From Brasenia schreberi (Eukaryota > Streptophyta > Magnoliopsida > Nymphaeales > Cabombaceae): a stretch of DNA of 64,000 bases. This document shows, piece after piece, positions 33,644 to 46,324 of this stretch (positions are counted from its first letter, which is position 1; the number at the start of each line of letters is the position of its first letter). The DNA lies in contig JAYKKT010000080.1 of NCBI GenBank assembly GCA_036023115.1, positions 10,066,501 to 10,130,500 on the forward strand, given 5' to 3'. The notes beneath the pieces were generated by a model. It made no database searches, was not told where the DNA came from, and saw only the letters and a list, made by a program, of their open reading frames with translations. The position numbers and the translations under genes were made by a program.

Positions 33644-36345
33644 AAATTCAGACTTGTAATTGGTTGCTCACTTTAGAGCTTGAAGATCAATTAAATTTGC
33701 AAATCTTAAAGTTAAACAAATTTGAATACAAGCCTTTCAAAGCTCGATATAGAAATTTTTGGCATTGAATTAATACATGTTAAAGCTCGATATATTAATT
33801 TGCAACTCTTATGATTTTTAAAGTAAGTGAGAAAACATTTCTTTTATTTTTTTAAAAAAATCACAAAAGTACCCATATGATTTTTAGATTTCACAAAAGT
33901 GAGAACAGATTCCTTTTAAGTGACAATTAGCGGGATGAGATTTAGCTCACATCACGCCTATGTGGAAATGTTGATGTAACACCCAAGCCACATCACCTTT
34001 ATGTTAACTTATGTTAGATATACACTTATGTCACTATCATGTCAACTTATATTATAATATTAATAAATAATAAATTTAATATGATATATATATATATATA
34101 TTAAATTATTAATATACTTTTCATCAATAATAAGTAATATATGTTGAACACTAATTAATAATACTTACATAACATCTAAAAAATTAATACTTATTAAATA
34201 TTAATTATAACATTAATCATTGTGATACTTTAATAAATATATAAATGGTTGTAAAATTACAATATTATTATTATTTTAATAAATATTGAATATTGATCAG
34301 CATATGTTTAATTAATTAGTATTTATTAATATATAGACACATATTAATTAATATCTATTATAATATTTATTTAATACATAATTTAGAATATAATACTAGT
34401 TAAGATATAGTTCATTAAAAATCTTAATTATAATAATATTTTACTTTGGTATCAGAAACCCCCCCTTGTAATAACCCTAAACGGGTCTACGTGGACCCAC
34501 CTCCTACTCTATTAAGAAATAGCAATGTCACATATCACATATAGGGGGGGCGTTTGCATCTTGTAGAGAGTTCTTTTGAGTTAGAGTCTTCCATAATATC
34601 AATATAAATGTACAAATAATTATATATTATATATTCAAATATTGATATAATATTAATTACATAATATAACTATTAAGTATTATATATTTAATATTTTAAC
34701 ATTAATTAACATATATTTAATGTGGTCAATATAATATTAACATATATTAATTTATTTACTATAATACTTATTTAATATGTAGTAAATATTGCTTAAATAT
34801 TAGAGTTTATATTAATCATTGATATATAGATAATTGAATAATTCATATTTAAATGTTAATTATAATCATTAATGTAAGCTATATGTCAGGCAACTTCACA
34901 CCTTGTCTATGAAGGTGCCATCTAATAAAAAAGTAACGTTGTTATATGAGATGATTCTTTTTAATTAACAGTAGAAATTTTAGGTATCGATTTTATTGCA
35001 TGAGAAGTTTACGTTCCAACAAAAATGGTAAAATTTTCTCTCTATTTTTGGATAGAAAAGAGCACGCATTCTTGTAATGCTTGCATGTTGCAAATAGAAG
35101 GTGGTTACCATCCTACTTGAACAAAACTCTCCACCAAAAGATGATAGAAGTTTCAACTGGTGGTTGCAACTATGCTGCACCCCATAAAAAAGGTGTTAGG
35201 CTACCGGCATGTGGGATAGCCAGTTCACCCTCGGGCGTCATCATCTTTCTATGTGGATGGTTAAAGTTGAACATGGCTAGCTACCGGAGTGAAAATTATC
35301 TTTTTTTATTGTTTTTCACTAAAAAAGTAGAAAAATAGAAAAGCGAGCAATCAGTCTTTCCAATGTGGAAACTTGGCAAGCAAGCTGTGCGGAAATTTCA
35401 AGAGGCTATGCTTAATTGGTCAGTACCATTGAAACAAGTCTAGATGATACCCAAGTTTGTGATCTCTTCCATCTGAAAGCAAGACACGATTCCATCCAAT
35501 CGCTTCGCTAATATAACGAAATTCGTCTCTTTACTTGTACTGGTATATACATAACTTTTTAGTTGGAAATATCATTCCACCTAATCCCTCTTGCATTTAT
35601 AATAAGAAAACTTTCAAATTATCAAAATTCAACCTATTGTATGGATTTCACAATGCAAAAATGTCAACAACCCAAAATCTTCCGATTTTAATTCCGTACT
35701 TTTCCTGAATAAATCATTCAATGGTTGATTCTTACAAAATAAATGTGTTAAATTAATCTTTATGGTTGAATTGAATGAAGAGCTTGAATACACATTGAGT
35801 TTGACAAATTCTTGGCTACTTGAAATGTTTCTATTATGCTTACACGGAGCCAATTGAGATATTGCAGAAAGTGTGTTGCTGTTATTCTTGTTTTCTTAAG
35901 GCCTACATTTAAATCAGGTCTAAAAAGTGGATAAAAAACTGAACCACTATTGCCAATTGAAAGAAAAACATTAGATTGCACAAGAAGCAACGGCCACGAG
36001 TTCGATAACTGGATAAATGCATCCGGCTTCGGCCTCCCCGTTGTACCAAAAAGGGGAAAAAAGGAAAACATCAAATTATGTCAAAAAGAATGTTGGTGCA
36101 ATACAATACATTTTTTTTTTGTTAATTAGTAAGAATTTGACAAACAACATAATCATGTATTTTGTCTTAAGATACCTTGATTTGGCAAGTTGCCTCATCT
36201 GGTGTCTTTTATGGAATGTCTTTAAATGTTTATACTCTCCTTTTAGCTTTATCGATAACCAAAAGAATACACGGGTTGGTATGCATGATAGTAGGCCTGC
36301 CCATGCTGGAGTATACCATACTGTCGGTGACTTCATATACGACTA
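33644..36345. other. Very AT-rich intergenic region
   Basis: About 34020-34880 is extremely AT-rich, with recurring tattaattaata-type words and a TA microsatellite at about 34085-34102. A SINE-like piece lies at 35988-36062. No gene is supported. Confidence 0.5.
35988..36062 (+). repeat. tRNA-derived SINE-like repeat, copy 2
   Basis: It is diverged from the copy at 683-790 but shares the order box-B-like gagttcgataactgg, gcatccggcttcggcctc, then gtaccaaaaagggg and an A-rich end. The box-A part is not recognisable, which suggests 5' truncation or decay. Confidence 0.4.
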
Positions 36346-37012
36346 TAGGGATGTGCAAGTATCCAGTTTGAATTTGGTTTTGTGAAACTTATTTATTACT
36401 CGAGTCAATCTATAACTAGGACGAAACCTTGCTTTGATTCAGTTTCAGGTTTATTTGTAGATATGTCCAATTTTTAGACCCAAATAGGAGACCAAGATAC
36501 ATCGGGTCAGGTGGCTCCGAGGCCTGTTTCCGAATCAGTTCTGAACTTTAACTTTCTCGAGTATGTGCTAGACTGGCTTTGAAGGGATTCAGATTTAACA
36601 ACCAACAGGAAACATAATTTACATTGTTTTCATTTAATATTTTACAATACTCCCAATGGGTTATAAACTGAGGCTGACATATGTTTACCTCGGATTTCAG
36701 TATGTATATGTAGAAATTATTTGCGTGTAGACCGGAGATTGAATAAGGTATTTATTTCAATATGATAGGGTACAAAACAGATGGGGTGCATATCAGACCC
36801 AGATCTAGATCAGGTTCAGGTATACTTCAATCGACCCATAAGATCCAGTTCAGACTTGATTCGGGTTCAAAAGATTTACTATTGCATTTTTCAGGTCCAA
36901 GAACCAAGCTGTTCTTCAAATTAAAAGGGAGAAAATTTTGAACCACCAACTAAAACATGTCTACTAAGTGAGTCTAATTTGTTCGGGTAAACCCGACCCA
37001 TGTGCACTCCTG
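36346..37012. mobile_element. Possible hAT-like non-autonomous element
   Basis: The left border tagggatgtgca and right border tgtgcactcctg are imperfect inverted repeats of the kind seen at the ends of plant hAT-type MITEs. The interior is rich in gggtt/aaccc-like words and noncoding. I could not find a convincing 8-bp target duplication, so this stays tentative. Confidence 0.3.
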
Positions 37013-37099
37013 GTTGGGAGTCTAGACTTTATACGTATGAGTGCATACGGGCGATACCGTATACAACGTTAAACAATTGAGAGTAAAGCATGCTGATAC

Positions 37100-37424
37100 G
37101 TAAAACACAAATTTGGTTCCCGCCCACGGCCGCTCGAACGAGAGAGAGAGAGTGAGTGCACCAAAAAGGACAGGAGCGAGGGACAGCAAGGAGCTGTGGT
37201 TAGTTGGTGTTTGCCGAGATGCGGGGTATCCGGCGCCAGCGGGATCGGTGAGCCGAGGGAAAAGCGAAGAGAAAGAGAGACATGAGGCATGTTTCCGTAG
37301 GCGAAGATGAAGGGATCTCCGCATAAGGATCTCATCATCAAGCAGGTCTCTCTTCACCAGGATGATGTTGATGATGATGATCGAGGCAATCTCCATTGCC
37401 CCCCTTCCCCTTCCTCTATCATTC

Positions 37425-37458
<34 letters not shown>

Positions 37459-37460
37459 TT
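37100..37460 (+). promoter_or_regulatory. GC-rich, GA/CT-rich block: possible leader exon
   Basis: GC content rises sharply here. GA repeats (37139-37155), CpG-rich sequence, an ATG at 37307 opening an 85-codon frame (MKGSPHKDLIIKQ) and a (CT)n run at 37428-37455 follow in order. Such blocks are typical of plant 5' leaders and first exons, and the downstream CPP gene on the same strand lacks its first exon. The encoded peptide does not resemble the usual CPP N-terminus (short, ending before FEDSP), so it could be an untranslated exon or part of another gene. Confidence 0.3.
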
Positions 37461-38952
37461 TTGGCCTTTGTATGTTGGTCGGTTTTCCTTTAAGGAAAGG
37501 GCTTTTCTGTGTTTCATTTATCAAACCTTCGAGGAATATTTTGGTGAAAATGGGTGTTGAGTAATTGAATTATTCGACGTTTCTAATGGTCGATTGTGAT
37601 CTATGATTGGTCTCTCAGTGACGAGTCCACCTCATTTGCAGTTTGCACTACTTGCGAAAGTATCCACTAGTAGAGCAATCGGGGAAATATCCTGAAATTC
37701 CACTTGATAGTGTATAGTGTATACTACTGTATGCCTTTAGATGCAATTGTTTGCAGTCGGTGCATGTTTCTGGCGAAGACTGCCTGCGGTGAGGGTTTGG
37801 CCTCAATATTTCCAGCAGTAATGTACAGGATCAGATTAGGGTTTCAAAGTTATATTGGATCTGTTACCAGAGAGTGAAATCTTTCTACCAGCAGTCATCG
37901 GATCCCATGAGAACTTAGAACTCTGAAGCTAAGAGTGGTTTTTGTGAAACTAGTGTTTGGATGGATGATCACCAGGGAAGTCCTAGTGTTGCATCCTTAT
38001 CTGACGAAAAAGCTTCGTTATGGGTGCGTCATGTTATGCACTTATCTGTCAAAAGATGTAGGATAACTAGGGAACTACTATGCGCTCCGGGATGCAGCTC
38101 CCCAGCAAGCAATAACGTCAATGTCCCTTGTCTATCCTGTGTCGGTGGATCTCTTTACTCGGGAAAATTAGATGAATTTTTTTCTTCAGATAAGTTGATA
38201 CAACCAAGCACCACTCTAAATTGTCGATTGCACTGTAGATATATCGATGAACATCGTATTCTTTTGTATTCTCCTTTATGATTGCATTAGGGGCATATTA
38301 GGTTCTTTATCTGCCGAATGTTGATCAGATCCAGTTGTAGTGTGGAAACATAGATCTGTTCCCTGTTTTCATCTGACAATGTGAGATTCACTTGTTCCTT
38401 TGTCATTCTTTTTATTTGTTTTGAACATGACATACACATGGTCATGGTACTTGGCTATTAGATCCCTCAGACGAAGTGTGGTGTTACTGTTCTCTCTTTT
38501 TCCAGTCTGTTCTTTCTTTGCAATTTATTGCATCTTCATGGATACGATGTGCAATATTTGTAATGCTGAGTTGGTCATAATGTCATTGGGTATATCTTAT
38601 TTTCCTAACTGATCTGCATCCACGGAAGCTGTATTTTAGGCTGACAGCTAAAAAATTCATTCTGTAGGTTTTCCCCTGCTTAGAGGGGAAAAGGTTGTAT
38701 ATTTCCCGTTATTAAGAGGGTAAGCTTATTTTTGTTGTTTGTCTAAACTTTTTGGATGTAATTCATTTACTATTGATGGTGGAACTTGAAACTTTTCTTT
38801 CCATACGTGTCACAGGATGTGCATATTTAGGTTGTAGTTTTAGACTTCTTCATTACGCACATGAAACAGAAGAGGGTTTAACTGAATCCTCTTTCTGTGG
38901 ATTTAATATGCAATGGACGTGCACTCTCTTTGTTTTCATTTCATTTCATCAT
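37461..38952. other. Noncoding or intronic region, possibly of the CPP gene
   Basis: An open frame at 37961-38281 has no recognisable domain. The sequence is of ordinary composition and may be leader or intron of the gene continuing at 49077. The original intron sequence can be followed across the hAT insertions: up to 38960, then 42292-42399, then 48995-49076. Confidence 0.35.
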
Positions 38953-38960
38953 GGTAGAAG
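38953..38960 (+). repeat. 8-bp target-site duplication, left (hAT)
   Basis: GGTAGAAG directly precedes the element end CTGTGTTGTC and recurs at 42284-42291 directly after the other end (GACAACACTG). Eight bases is the length characteristic of hAT transposition. Confidence 0.9.
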
Positions 38961-38965
38961 CTGTG

Positions 38966-39065
38966 TTGTCCGTATCGCACCGATACGTATCGTTACGGGG
39001 GCCCGTATCGCAAGTGCGAGAGTATCGCACCGTATCGCCCTTATCGTACGATACGGGCGATACGC
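38966..39065. repeat. Subterminal CGATACG motif cluster of the hAT element
   Basis: Within about 100 bases, motifs such as cgtatcg, gatacg and cgtatcgc occur in both orientations at least eight times, including the palindromic tcgtacga and gatacgggcgatacg. A matching cluster lies at the other end (42206-42270) and at both ends of the second hAT. In hAT elements such clusters bind transposase next to the terminal repeats. Confidence 0.75.
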
Positions 39066-39460
39066 CCTGGGACCCTTATAAAGGTCCCGGCCCGAGAGAA
39101 ACCCGTGATTTTTCGTGGGTTTTCTCTCTCCTTTTGGGTTCTTCAAGCTCCCTAAGAGTCGGTTTTCGCCTCCTTGGTGTTCAAAGCTCTAAAATCGTGC
39201 CCTACGGTGTCCGTCCAAGCCTCCAAACTCGGATTTAGGTATATTTTTAATGTTTTTTCTATTTTTTTCTTTTATATTTATTGTTTTTGTGTTATTTTTT
39301 TTTTTGAATGACCAAATATGAAGTTATTAAGTGTGTGTATACGATTTTTATTGCATTCATGAAGTGGGAGACACTCGATTTGAGTGTTATTTGAAGATTG
39401 GGGGATTTACGAAGTGCTTTTATTTTCAGGTTTTTGTTTGAATTAAAGTACTCCATTGAG

Positions 39461-41955
39461 ATGGCAGGAAGAGGTGGTAGAGACTCTCATTCAAAGTCTG
39501 ATGATCCGGCATGGCAGTGGGGTATACCAGTTAAGGGTTCAAGGTTAAAAATCAGATGTTTATTTTGTGAAAAGGTAGTTAGTGGTGAAATTTCAAGGTT
39601 GAAACACCACCTAACAAGAACCAGAAAAGAAGTTGCTCCATGCACAGGCAGAGTTAGAATTGTGCCAGAAGGTATTAAATGACAATGCTTGTAGATGATT
39701 GAGAGTATACAGGAAAGGAGACAATAAAAGAATGATTTTCAGATGTGTGAAGAAGCTGATGATGCTACTGCCACTGGAGTTGGATTCACTGATAGTTTGC
39801 CTTCAGATGTTAGAACAGATATTGGTAGTAGCAGTTCGTGAGCACCTAGCAGAGGAAAGAGGGTTGCAACTGAAGACTTTGGAGGTGGTAGAAGAGGAAG
39901 TTCAGGAAGGAGTAGAGGAAGAGCTTCTTCTTCTAGCATACATTCGTTCTTTCCTCCTTCCACTACACCTTGTGCTCAGTCAGGAATTCGTGCTGCTATG
40001 GTTTCAGAACAACTGCACGATCAAGCAGACCTTGCAGTGGGCAAATGGTTTTATGATGCATGCATTCCATTTAATGCAGCAAACAGTTTTCATTTTCAAG
40101 CAATGGCAGATGCAATTGCTAACATTGGTCTAAGATACAGGATGCCCTCTTATCAGAAGTTGAGAGGGAAGATATTAGATCAGACCGTGATTGAAGTGCA
40201 ACAATACTCTTCGACTTTGAGACAATCGTGGAAGGAAACAGGATGCACTATCATGGCAGATGGATGGACCGATAGGCGAGGAAGAACATTGCTAAACTTT
40301 CTTGTATATTGTCCTAAAGGACTCATGTTTTTGAGATCTCTAGATATGTCAAAGGAGAGGCACACTGCAAAGATCCTACGAGAGGAATTTGATTAGGTTA
40401 TACAGAAGGTTGGGCTAGAAAATATAGTCCAATTGATTACAGATAATGCAGCTAACTACAAAGCAGCTGAAAAGGAGTTAACTGATATTTATGGGACTTT
40501 CTATTGGACACCATGTGCAGCCCATTATTTAGATCTCATCCTCGAGGACATTGGTGAGATGGATGAAATAAAGGCAGCAACTGAGTGTTGCCAAGATATT
40601 ACAAAATTCATTTACAACCATGCATTTGTTTTGTGTATGATGAGGAGATACACAGAAGGTGCAGAGCTTCTTCGCACAGCTGCAACTCGGTTCGCAACAA
40701 ACTTCTTATCTGTACAGAGTATTGTAAGACAGAAGCAAGCTTTAAAGAGAATGTTCTCAGATGAGTGGCAACAATTTGCAAAGTTGCCACAAAACAGAAG
40801 GAACAGAAAGTTAAATGAGATTGCAGAAACAGTTTTTAGAAGTTCATTTTGGAATGCATGCATCAGATTATTGAAAATTACTTGTCCTTTAGTGAAAGTT
40901 TTGAGATTGGCTGACAGCGAGGAGAAACCATCTATGGGCTACCTTTATGAAGCCATGGATAGGGCAAAAGAAGCGATCAGAAATAACTTTAATGAAAAAA
41001 AAAGAGATTATGTGCCCGTGTGGAAAATAATTGATAGTAGATGGAATAAACAATTGCATCAGCCTTTTCATGCAGCAGCCTACTATCTAAACCCATCATT
41101 GAGGTACTCAGCAACCTTCAAAAGGGACGGTGAGGTTAATCGATGAATCATTGAATGCATCGACAGATTAGTCCCTGATGAGAGCATAGTAGATGCGATA
41201 CATCGAGAGATGGAGATATATGATAATGCTCTTCACTTGATGGGTTTGCCTGTTGCAATTCGCAACCGCTCTACGATGCGTTCAGGTACATTGTTTATTT
41301 TCATATTTAAGTTGCATCTTACATTACTGTGGATTATTATGTCTCTAATGTTTATATTTTTTTTACAGATGTTTGGTGGAACAGGTTTGGAAGTGATTGT
41401 CCAAACCTTAGAGATTTTGCAGTTAGAGTCTTAAGCCAAACCTGTAGTGTAACAGGTTGTGAAAGAAATTGGAGTGTTTTTGAACACATCCATACAAAAA
41501 AGCGCAACAGGTTGGAACACAAAAGGCTTAATGATTTGGTTTATATTCGTTGTAACATGCGCCTTCGTGAAAGGTAATGTTGTATTACTTTCAAATTTTC
41601 AATTCGATATTATTTAACTTCAGTTTTCAATTGTTAATATTACTTACTAATTGTTTATCTTTGTTTGTGTTGTAGGCAATTAAAAAAAGTAAATAGAGAA
41701 GAAAGTCAATTCGATCCAATAAGTTTGGATAATTTTGAGATATTAGAAGATTGGGTTATGGAAGACACTGAAGAAAATGCCCTCCTAACAGAAGACGACG
41801 TTGCCTGGATTAATTTGGAAGGAGCGCAACAACATTATGGAGATGAAGAATTTGATTTTGAAGAAGAAGGTGTAGGCATGGCTGATGATGATGAGGATCT
41901 GCAACAAGGAGAAGATGAAGATTATTTAGTTGATGATCCTGATTACAATTTGTAA
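39461..41955 (+). pseudogene. BED-finger hAT transposase, stopped in six places
   Basis: The reading frame starts MAGRGGRDSHSK. The BED zinc finger follows (WQWG, IRCLFCEKVV, ISRLKHHLT), then a Ser/Arg-rich spacer, DUF659 (GCTIMADGWTDRRGRTLLNF, ITDNAANY, TPCAAHYLDLIL), the catalytic-domain helix region, the dimerisation segment (WWNRFGSDCPNL, VTGCERNWSVFEHIHTKKRN) and a very acidic tail ending DDPDYNL. GT-AG introns are at 41286-41368 and 41574-41675. Stops interrupt the frame at 39680, 39692, 39725, 39839, 40394 and 41144 with no frameshift at all. The protein cut and joined DNA in the nucleus; it is now inactive. Confidence 0.88.
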
Positions 41956-42283
41956 AATGTAACATTATATATAACTGTAGTGTAGTGTAAAGTGTAAATT
42001 ATGTATGTATTTTATTTTTTGGATTCAAAATATGTAAATTTGGATGCAATTGTTCAATGTTGAATGCTCAATCTGTACTAAACTTACATTATATGAATTT
42101 AAAGCAATTATCAGATTTTTCTTGATTTTTTCCTGATTTTTTTTTCGATTTTTTATTAATTTTTTATTAAATTTTAATTAATTTTTGCATTATTTTAATA
42201 TTAAAGTATGATATGATACGATACGATACGCCCGTATCGTGGAGCCCAGCGATACACAATACGATACGCATCAGACAACACTG

Positions 42284-42291
42284 GGTAGAAG
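42284..42291 (+). repeat. 8-bp target-site duplication, right (hAT)
   Basis: This is an exact copy of GGTAGAAG at 38953-38960, directly after the terminal GACAACACTG. Confidence 0.9.
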
Positions 42292-42659
42292 AGAGCATGT
42301 GTGAACTGACATGGTTGCCTTAAATGCCAAATGGTGTGAAGCAACTTGGCCCAGTCCTTGATTATGTGGGTAGCAGTTATAAAGTACCAAAGTTTTCAAC
42401 ATATGTTCGACGCAAATCGTATCGTGTATCATTTTGGTCCACAATACGGGCATATCGTATCGTAGTGTATCATACTTTAATATTAAAAAATTAGTAAAAA
42501 ACTTTAAAAATCATAAAAATGAAAAAAAAAGAAAAAAAAAGAAAAAATCTGATAATTGCAAAAAATTCATATAATGTAATGTTTAGTACATATTGATCAT
42601 TCACCATTGAACAATTGAAAAAAAATTACATATTTTGAAGTAAAAAATGAAATACATTT

Positions 42660-45060
42660 AGACATTGTAATCAGGATCATCAACTAAATAATCTTATCTT
42701 CTCCTTGTTGAAGATCCTCATCACCTTCTGCTTCAAAATCAAAATCTTCATCTCCTTGATGATGTTGTTGCGCTCCTTTCAAATTAATCCATGCAATGTC
42801 TTCTTCGGTTAGAGTGCATTTTTTTCGTTATCTTCCATAATCCACTCCTCTAATATATCATCCAAACTTATTGAATCAAATTGGCTTTCTTCTCTATTTA
42901 CCTTTTTAAATTGCCTACAAGAAAGAAAGAAAAGTAATTAGTAAATAATATTAACAATTGAAGTTAAACAAAATATTGAATTGAATATTTAAGTAGTAAC
43001 TAATACAAGATTATTTTTGGCGAAGCCACATGTTACAACGGATGAAAACTAAGTCATTGAGCCACTTATGTTCCAACCTGTTGAGCTTTTTTGTACGGAT
43101 GTGTTCAAAGACACTCCAATTTCTTTCAGAACTTGTTGCACTACAGGTATGACTAAGAACTCTTACTGCAAAATCTCTAAGGTTTAGATAATCACTTCTA
43201 AACCTATTCTACCAAACATTTATAGAAAAAGACAAATATTAGGGACTTAATCTATAATAATATAAGATTTAAGAAACTTAAATACGAAGATAAACAATTT
43301 ACTTGGGTACATATTAGTACGGTTGTGGATTGCTACAGGCAAACCTATTAAGTGAAGAGCATTATCATAGATCTCTACCTCTCGATGTATAGCATATGCT
43401 CTACTCTCATTAGGGACTAATTTGTCTATATAATCAATGATGCCTCAATTAACATCACCGTCCCTTTTGAAGCTTGCTGAGTACTAGAATGTTGGGTTTA
43501 GGTAATATGTTGCTGCATAAATAGGCTGATGCAATTGTTTGTTATCTATAATGTTTCATACGGGCACATAATCTATTTTTCTTCCATTAAAATTATTTTT
43601 ATTGGCTTCTTTTGTCCTATCCATGGCTTCATAAAGGTAGCTCATAGATAGTTTCTCCTCGCTATCAGTCAATCTCAAAACCTTCACTAAAGGACATGTA
43701 ATCCTCAAAAGTTTAACACATGCATTACAAAATGTACTCCTGAAAACCGTCTCTGAAATCTCATTCAACTTTCTATTTCTTCTATTTTTAGGCAACTCTG
43801 TAAATTGTTGTTAGTCCTCACTCATGAGGAGAACATTCTCTTCAAAGCTTTCTTCTGTCTTACAATACTCTGTACAAATAAGAAATTAGTTGCAAACCGA
43901 GTTGTAGTTGTATGAAAAAGCTCTACACCATCTGTACATCTCCTCATCATACACAATACAAAGGTATGGTTGTAGATAAATTTGATGATATCTTGGCAAC
44001 ACTCAGCCTTTATCTTATCCATCTCACCAATATCCTCAAGGATGAGATCTAAACAATGGATTGCACATGGTGTCCAATAGAAAGTCTCATAAGTATATGC
44101 TAACTCCTTTTTAGCTACTTTATAGTTAGTTGCATTATCTGTAATGAATTAGACTACATTCTCTAGCCCAACCTCGCATATCACTTTATCAAACTCTTGT
44201 CTTAGGATCTCTGCAGTATGCTTCTCCTCTGACATGTCTAGAGATCTCAAAACATAAGTTCTTTAGGACAATAGAGAAGAAAGTTTAACAAAGTCCTTCC
44301 TCGCCTATCTGTCCATCCGTCTGTCATGATAGTGCATCGTCTCTTTCCATGACTCTCTCAAAGTCGAACAATATTCTTTCACTTCAATAACGGTCTTATC
44401 TAATAACTTTCCTCTCTACTTTTGATAAGAGGGCATCTTGTATCTTGGACCAATATTAGCAATTGCATCTGTCATTAATTAAAAATGAAAACTGTTTGTT
44501 GCATTAAATGAAATGCATGCATCATAAAACTATCTGCCCACTATAAAGTCTGCTTGATCATGTAGTTGTTTTGAAGTCATAGTAGCACAAATTTTAGGTT
44601 GAACACCATGTGTAGTGCTAGGAGAAAAAAATAAATGTATGCTAGAAGAAACTCTTCCTCTACTCCTTCCTGAGCTTCCTCTTCTACTACTTTCACTTAC
44701 AAAATCTTGAGCAATCCTCTTTCTCCTATTTGACGGTCGAGAACTACTACTACCAATCTCTGTTCTACCAATACTATCAGTTAATCCAATAACATCATTA
44801 TCTTCCTCAAGCATCCCTAAATCATCCTTCTATTGTCTCTTCTCTCATATATGCTCTTAATCATATGAAGACATTGTCATTTAATGCCTTCTGGCAAACT
44901 TCTAACTCTGCCCGTGTAAGGAGCAACTTCTTTCCTAGTTCCTGCTAGATAGTATTTTAATCGTGAAATTCTACCACTAACCACCTTCTCACAAAACAAA
45001 CATTTGATCTTCAATCTAGAACCCTCAATTGTTGTACCCCATTGTCATGTCGGATCATCA
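42660..45060 (-). pseudogene. hAT transposase remnant of the second element
   Basis: Minus-strand segments match the transposase at 39461 piece by piece: a Ser/Arg-rich spacer and KQLHDQADF (44814-44530), RRCTDGVELFHTTTTRFATN (44022-43822), NRRNRKLNEISETVFRSTFC (43795-43556), a C-terminal dimerisation remnant around 43190-43030 and the acidic tail near 42670-42790. Stops and frameshifts occur throughout, so this copy is older than the one at 38961. Confidence 0.8.
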
Positions 45061-46324
45061 GACCGAAGTTGGGTGTAAATTGTTGTTGATAATCGAAGGT
45101 TGAATTGTCCACGAAACAATTTGTCAAAGCGCCAAGAACTCAAACCATCCAAATATGGATGTCACACACAAATATCTCAATAAAATAACAATACCCGAAA
45201 GTTTGAAGGGGGTGTTAAGGAAGCCTAAGTCTTTCATGTCAAACTCTTGGTGAAAGATTATGTTCAACTTGTTTAATTTCTGCTTCATCACTCCCACTGA
45301 TGAACATATCATCCACATAGACTACAAGATAGATACACAGGTTGCATTTAGGCGTGTATAAACACAGGGCTGATCTCGCTTCACCGCTGGGATCACGCCA
45401 ACCGTTGTAAAATTGTAAATGAATCCTATCCAAACCATCGAGATCGTTTTAGAATATACAATGACTAGAAATTTGGTGCATCATCTTGACTTCGAGCAAC
45501 AAACCCCTAGAGGTTGCTCCATATAAACTTCTTCAAGAAGAGACCACCATGTAGAAAAGGCACTCGATGTAACATCAATTGATACGGTGTGGTCGGCACA
45601 TTCAGTGGTCGGCGATGGAAATGCAATACCGCCTGTAGTGCCATTTTTGTCAATGTCAGCAAATGTCTCCACCACAGTCACATCTGCATAGAATCTGAGT
45701 GTATCCTTTGCCTGTGCTTGGCACTATCTAGGACTAGTGTGCCGTCGGTAGATATTTCAAAGTATATCACCTTGCAATCGGGGACTACTCATTGGCACGT
45801 TGTCACGCGCACCGACAAAACTCCACTGTTCAATATACCAGATAAGGGCTCGAGTATCCTCGTCGCAACTGAGATCTAAAGTTCGTTGTCTCATCAATCA
45901 TTGCTCATGTCATCTTGGATGTTGATACATTAATCCGGGAATCTATATTTAGAACAGGTATACACTACGGTACTGACAGATGTAAAAGCATGTTTGGACG
46001 GGAGAAACGATGATAACTTGAGGAAATTAGAGATTTTTTGGATTGGGGACTTAAGATACTTTCCCTGAAAGGGACGCCTTGTGCAGGATGCGATGAAGTC
46101 ACATGTGAGACTCCGGGAGTGGACAATTATTCAAAGACATGCGAATGAGACGCAGGATAGTACGGCGATAGGTGATTGAGACGAGGTGAAGACTCACAAA
46201 GGAAATTTCTCGGGTTCGTGGACTCAAGAACAGGAACAAAGACTGAAAGCTCTGAATTAAAGAAATCTTGGGATATGAGAGATTCAGAGTTTTCCAAGGA
46301 TTTAGACTTATAATAGGCATCATT

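Larger units (their letters stand above)
38961..42283 (+). mobile_element. Complete hAT DNA transposon (3,323 bp)
   Basis: The element is bounded by short inverted repeats CTGTGTTGTC / GACAACACTG (one mismatch) and an exact 8-bp duplication. Subterminal DNA at both ends is packed with CGATACG/CGTATCG words, probable transposase-binding sites. It encodes a BED-finger, DUF659 and hAT-dimerisation transposase in the forward direction with two introns. Six in-frame stops make it non-autonomous now. It lies in the host intron upstream of the CPP exon at 49077. Confidence 0.92.

Noticed and set aside
37961..38281. 106-codon frame as a separate gene or first CPP exon
   Set aside because: No recognised domain, no similarity to the CPP N-terminus, and no clear splice donor in the right phase.
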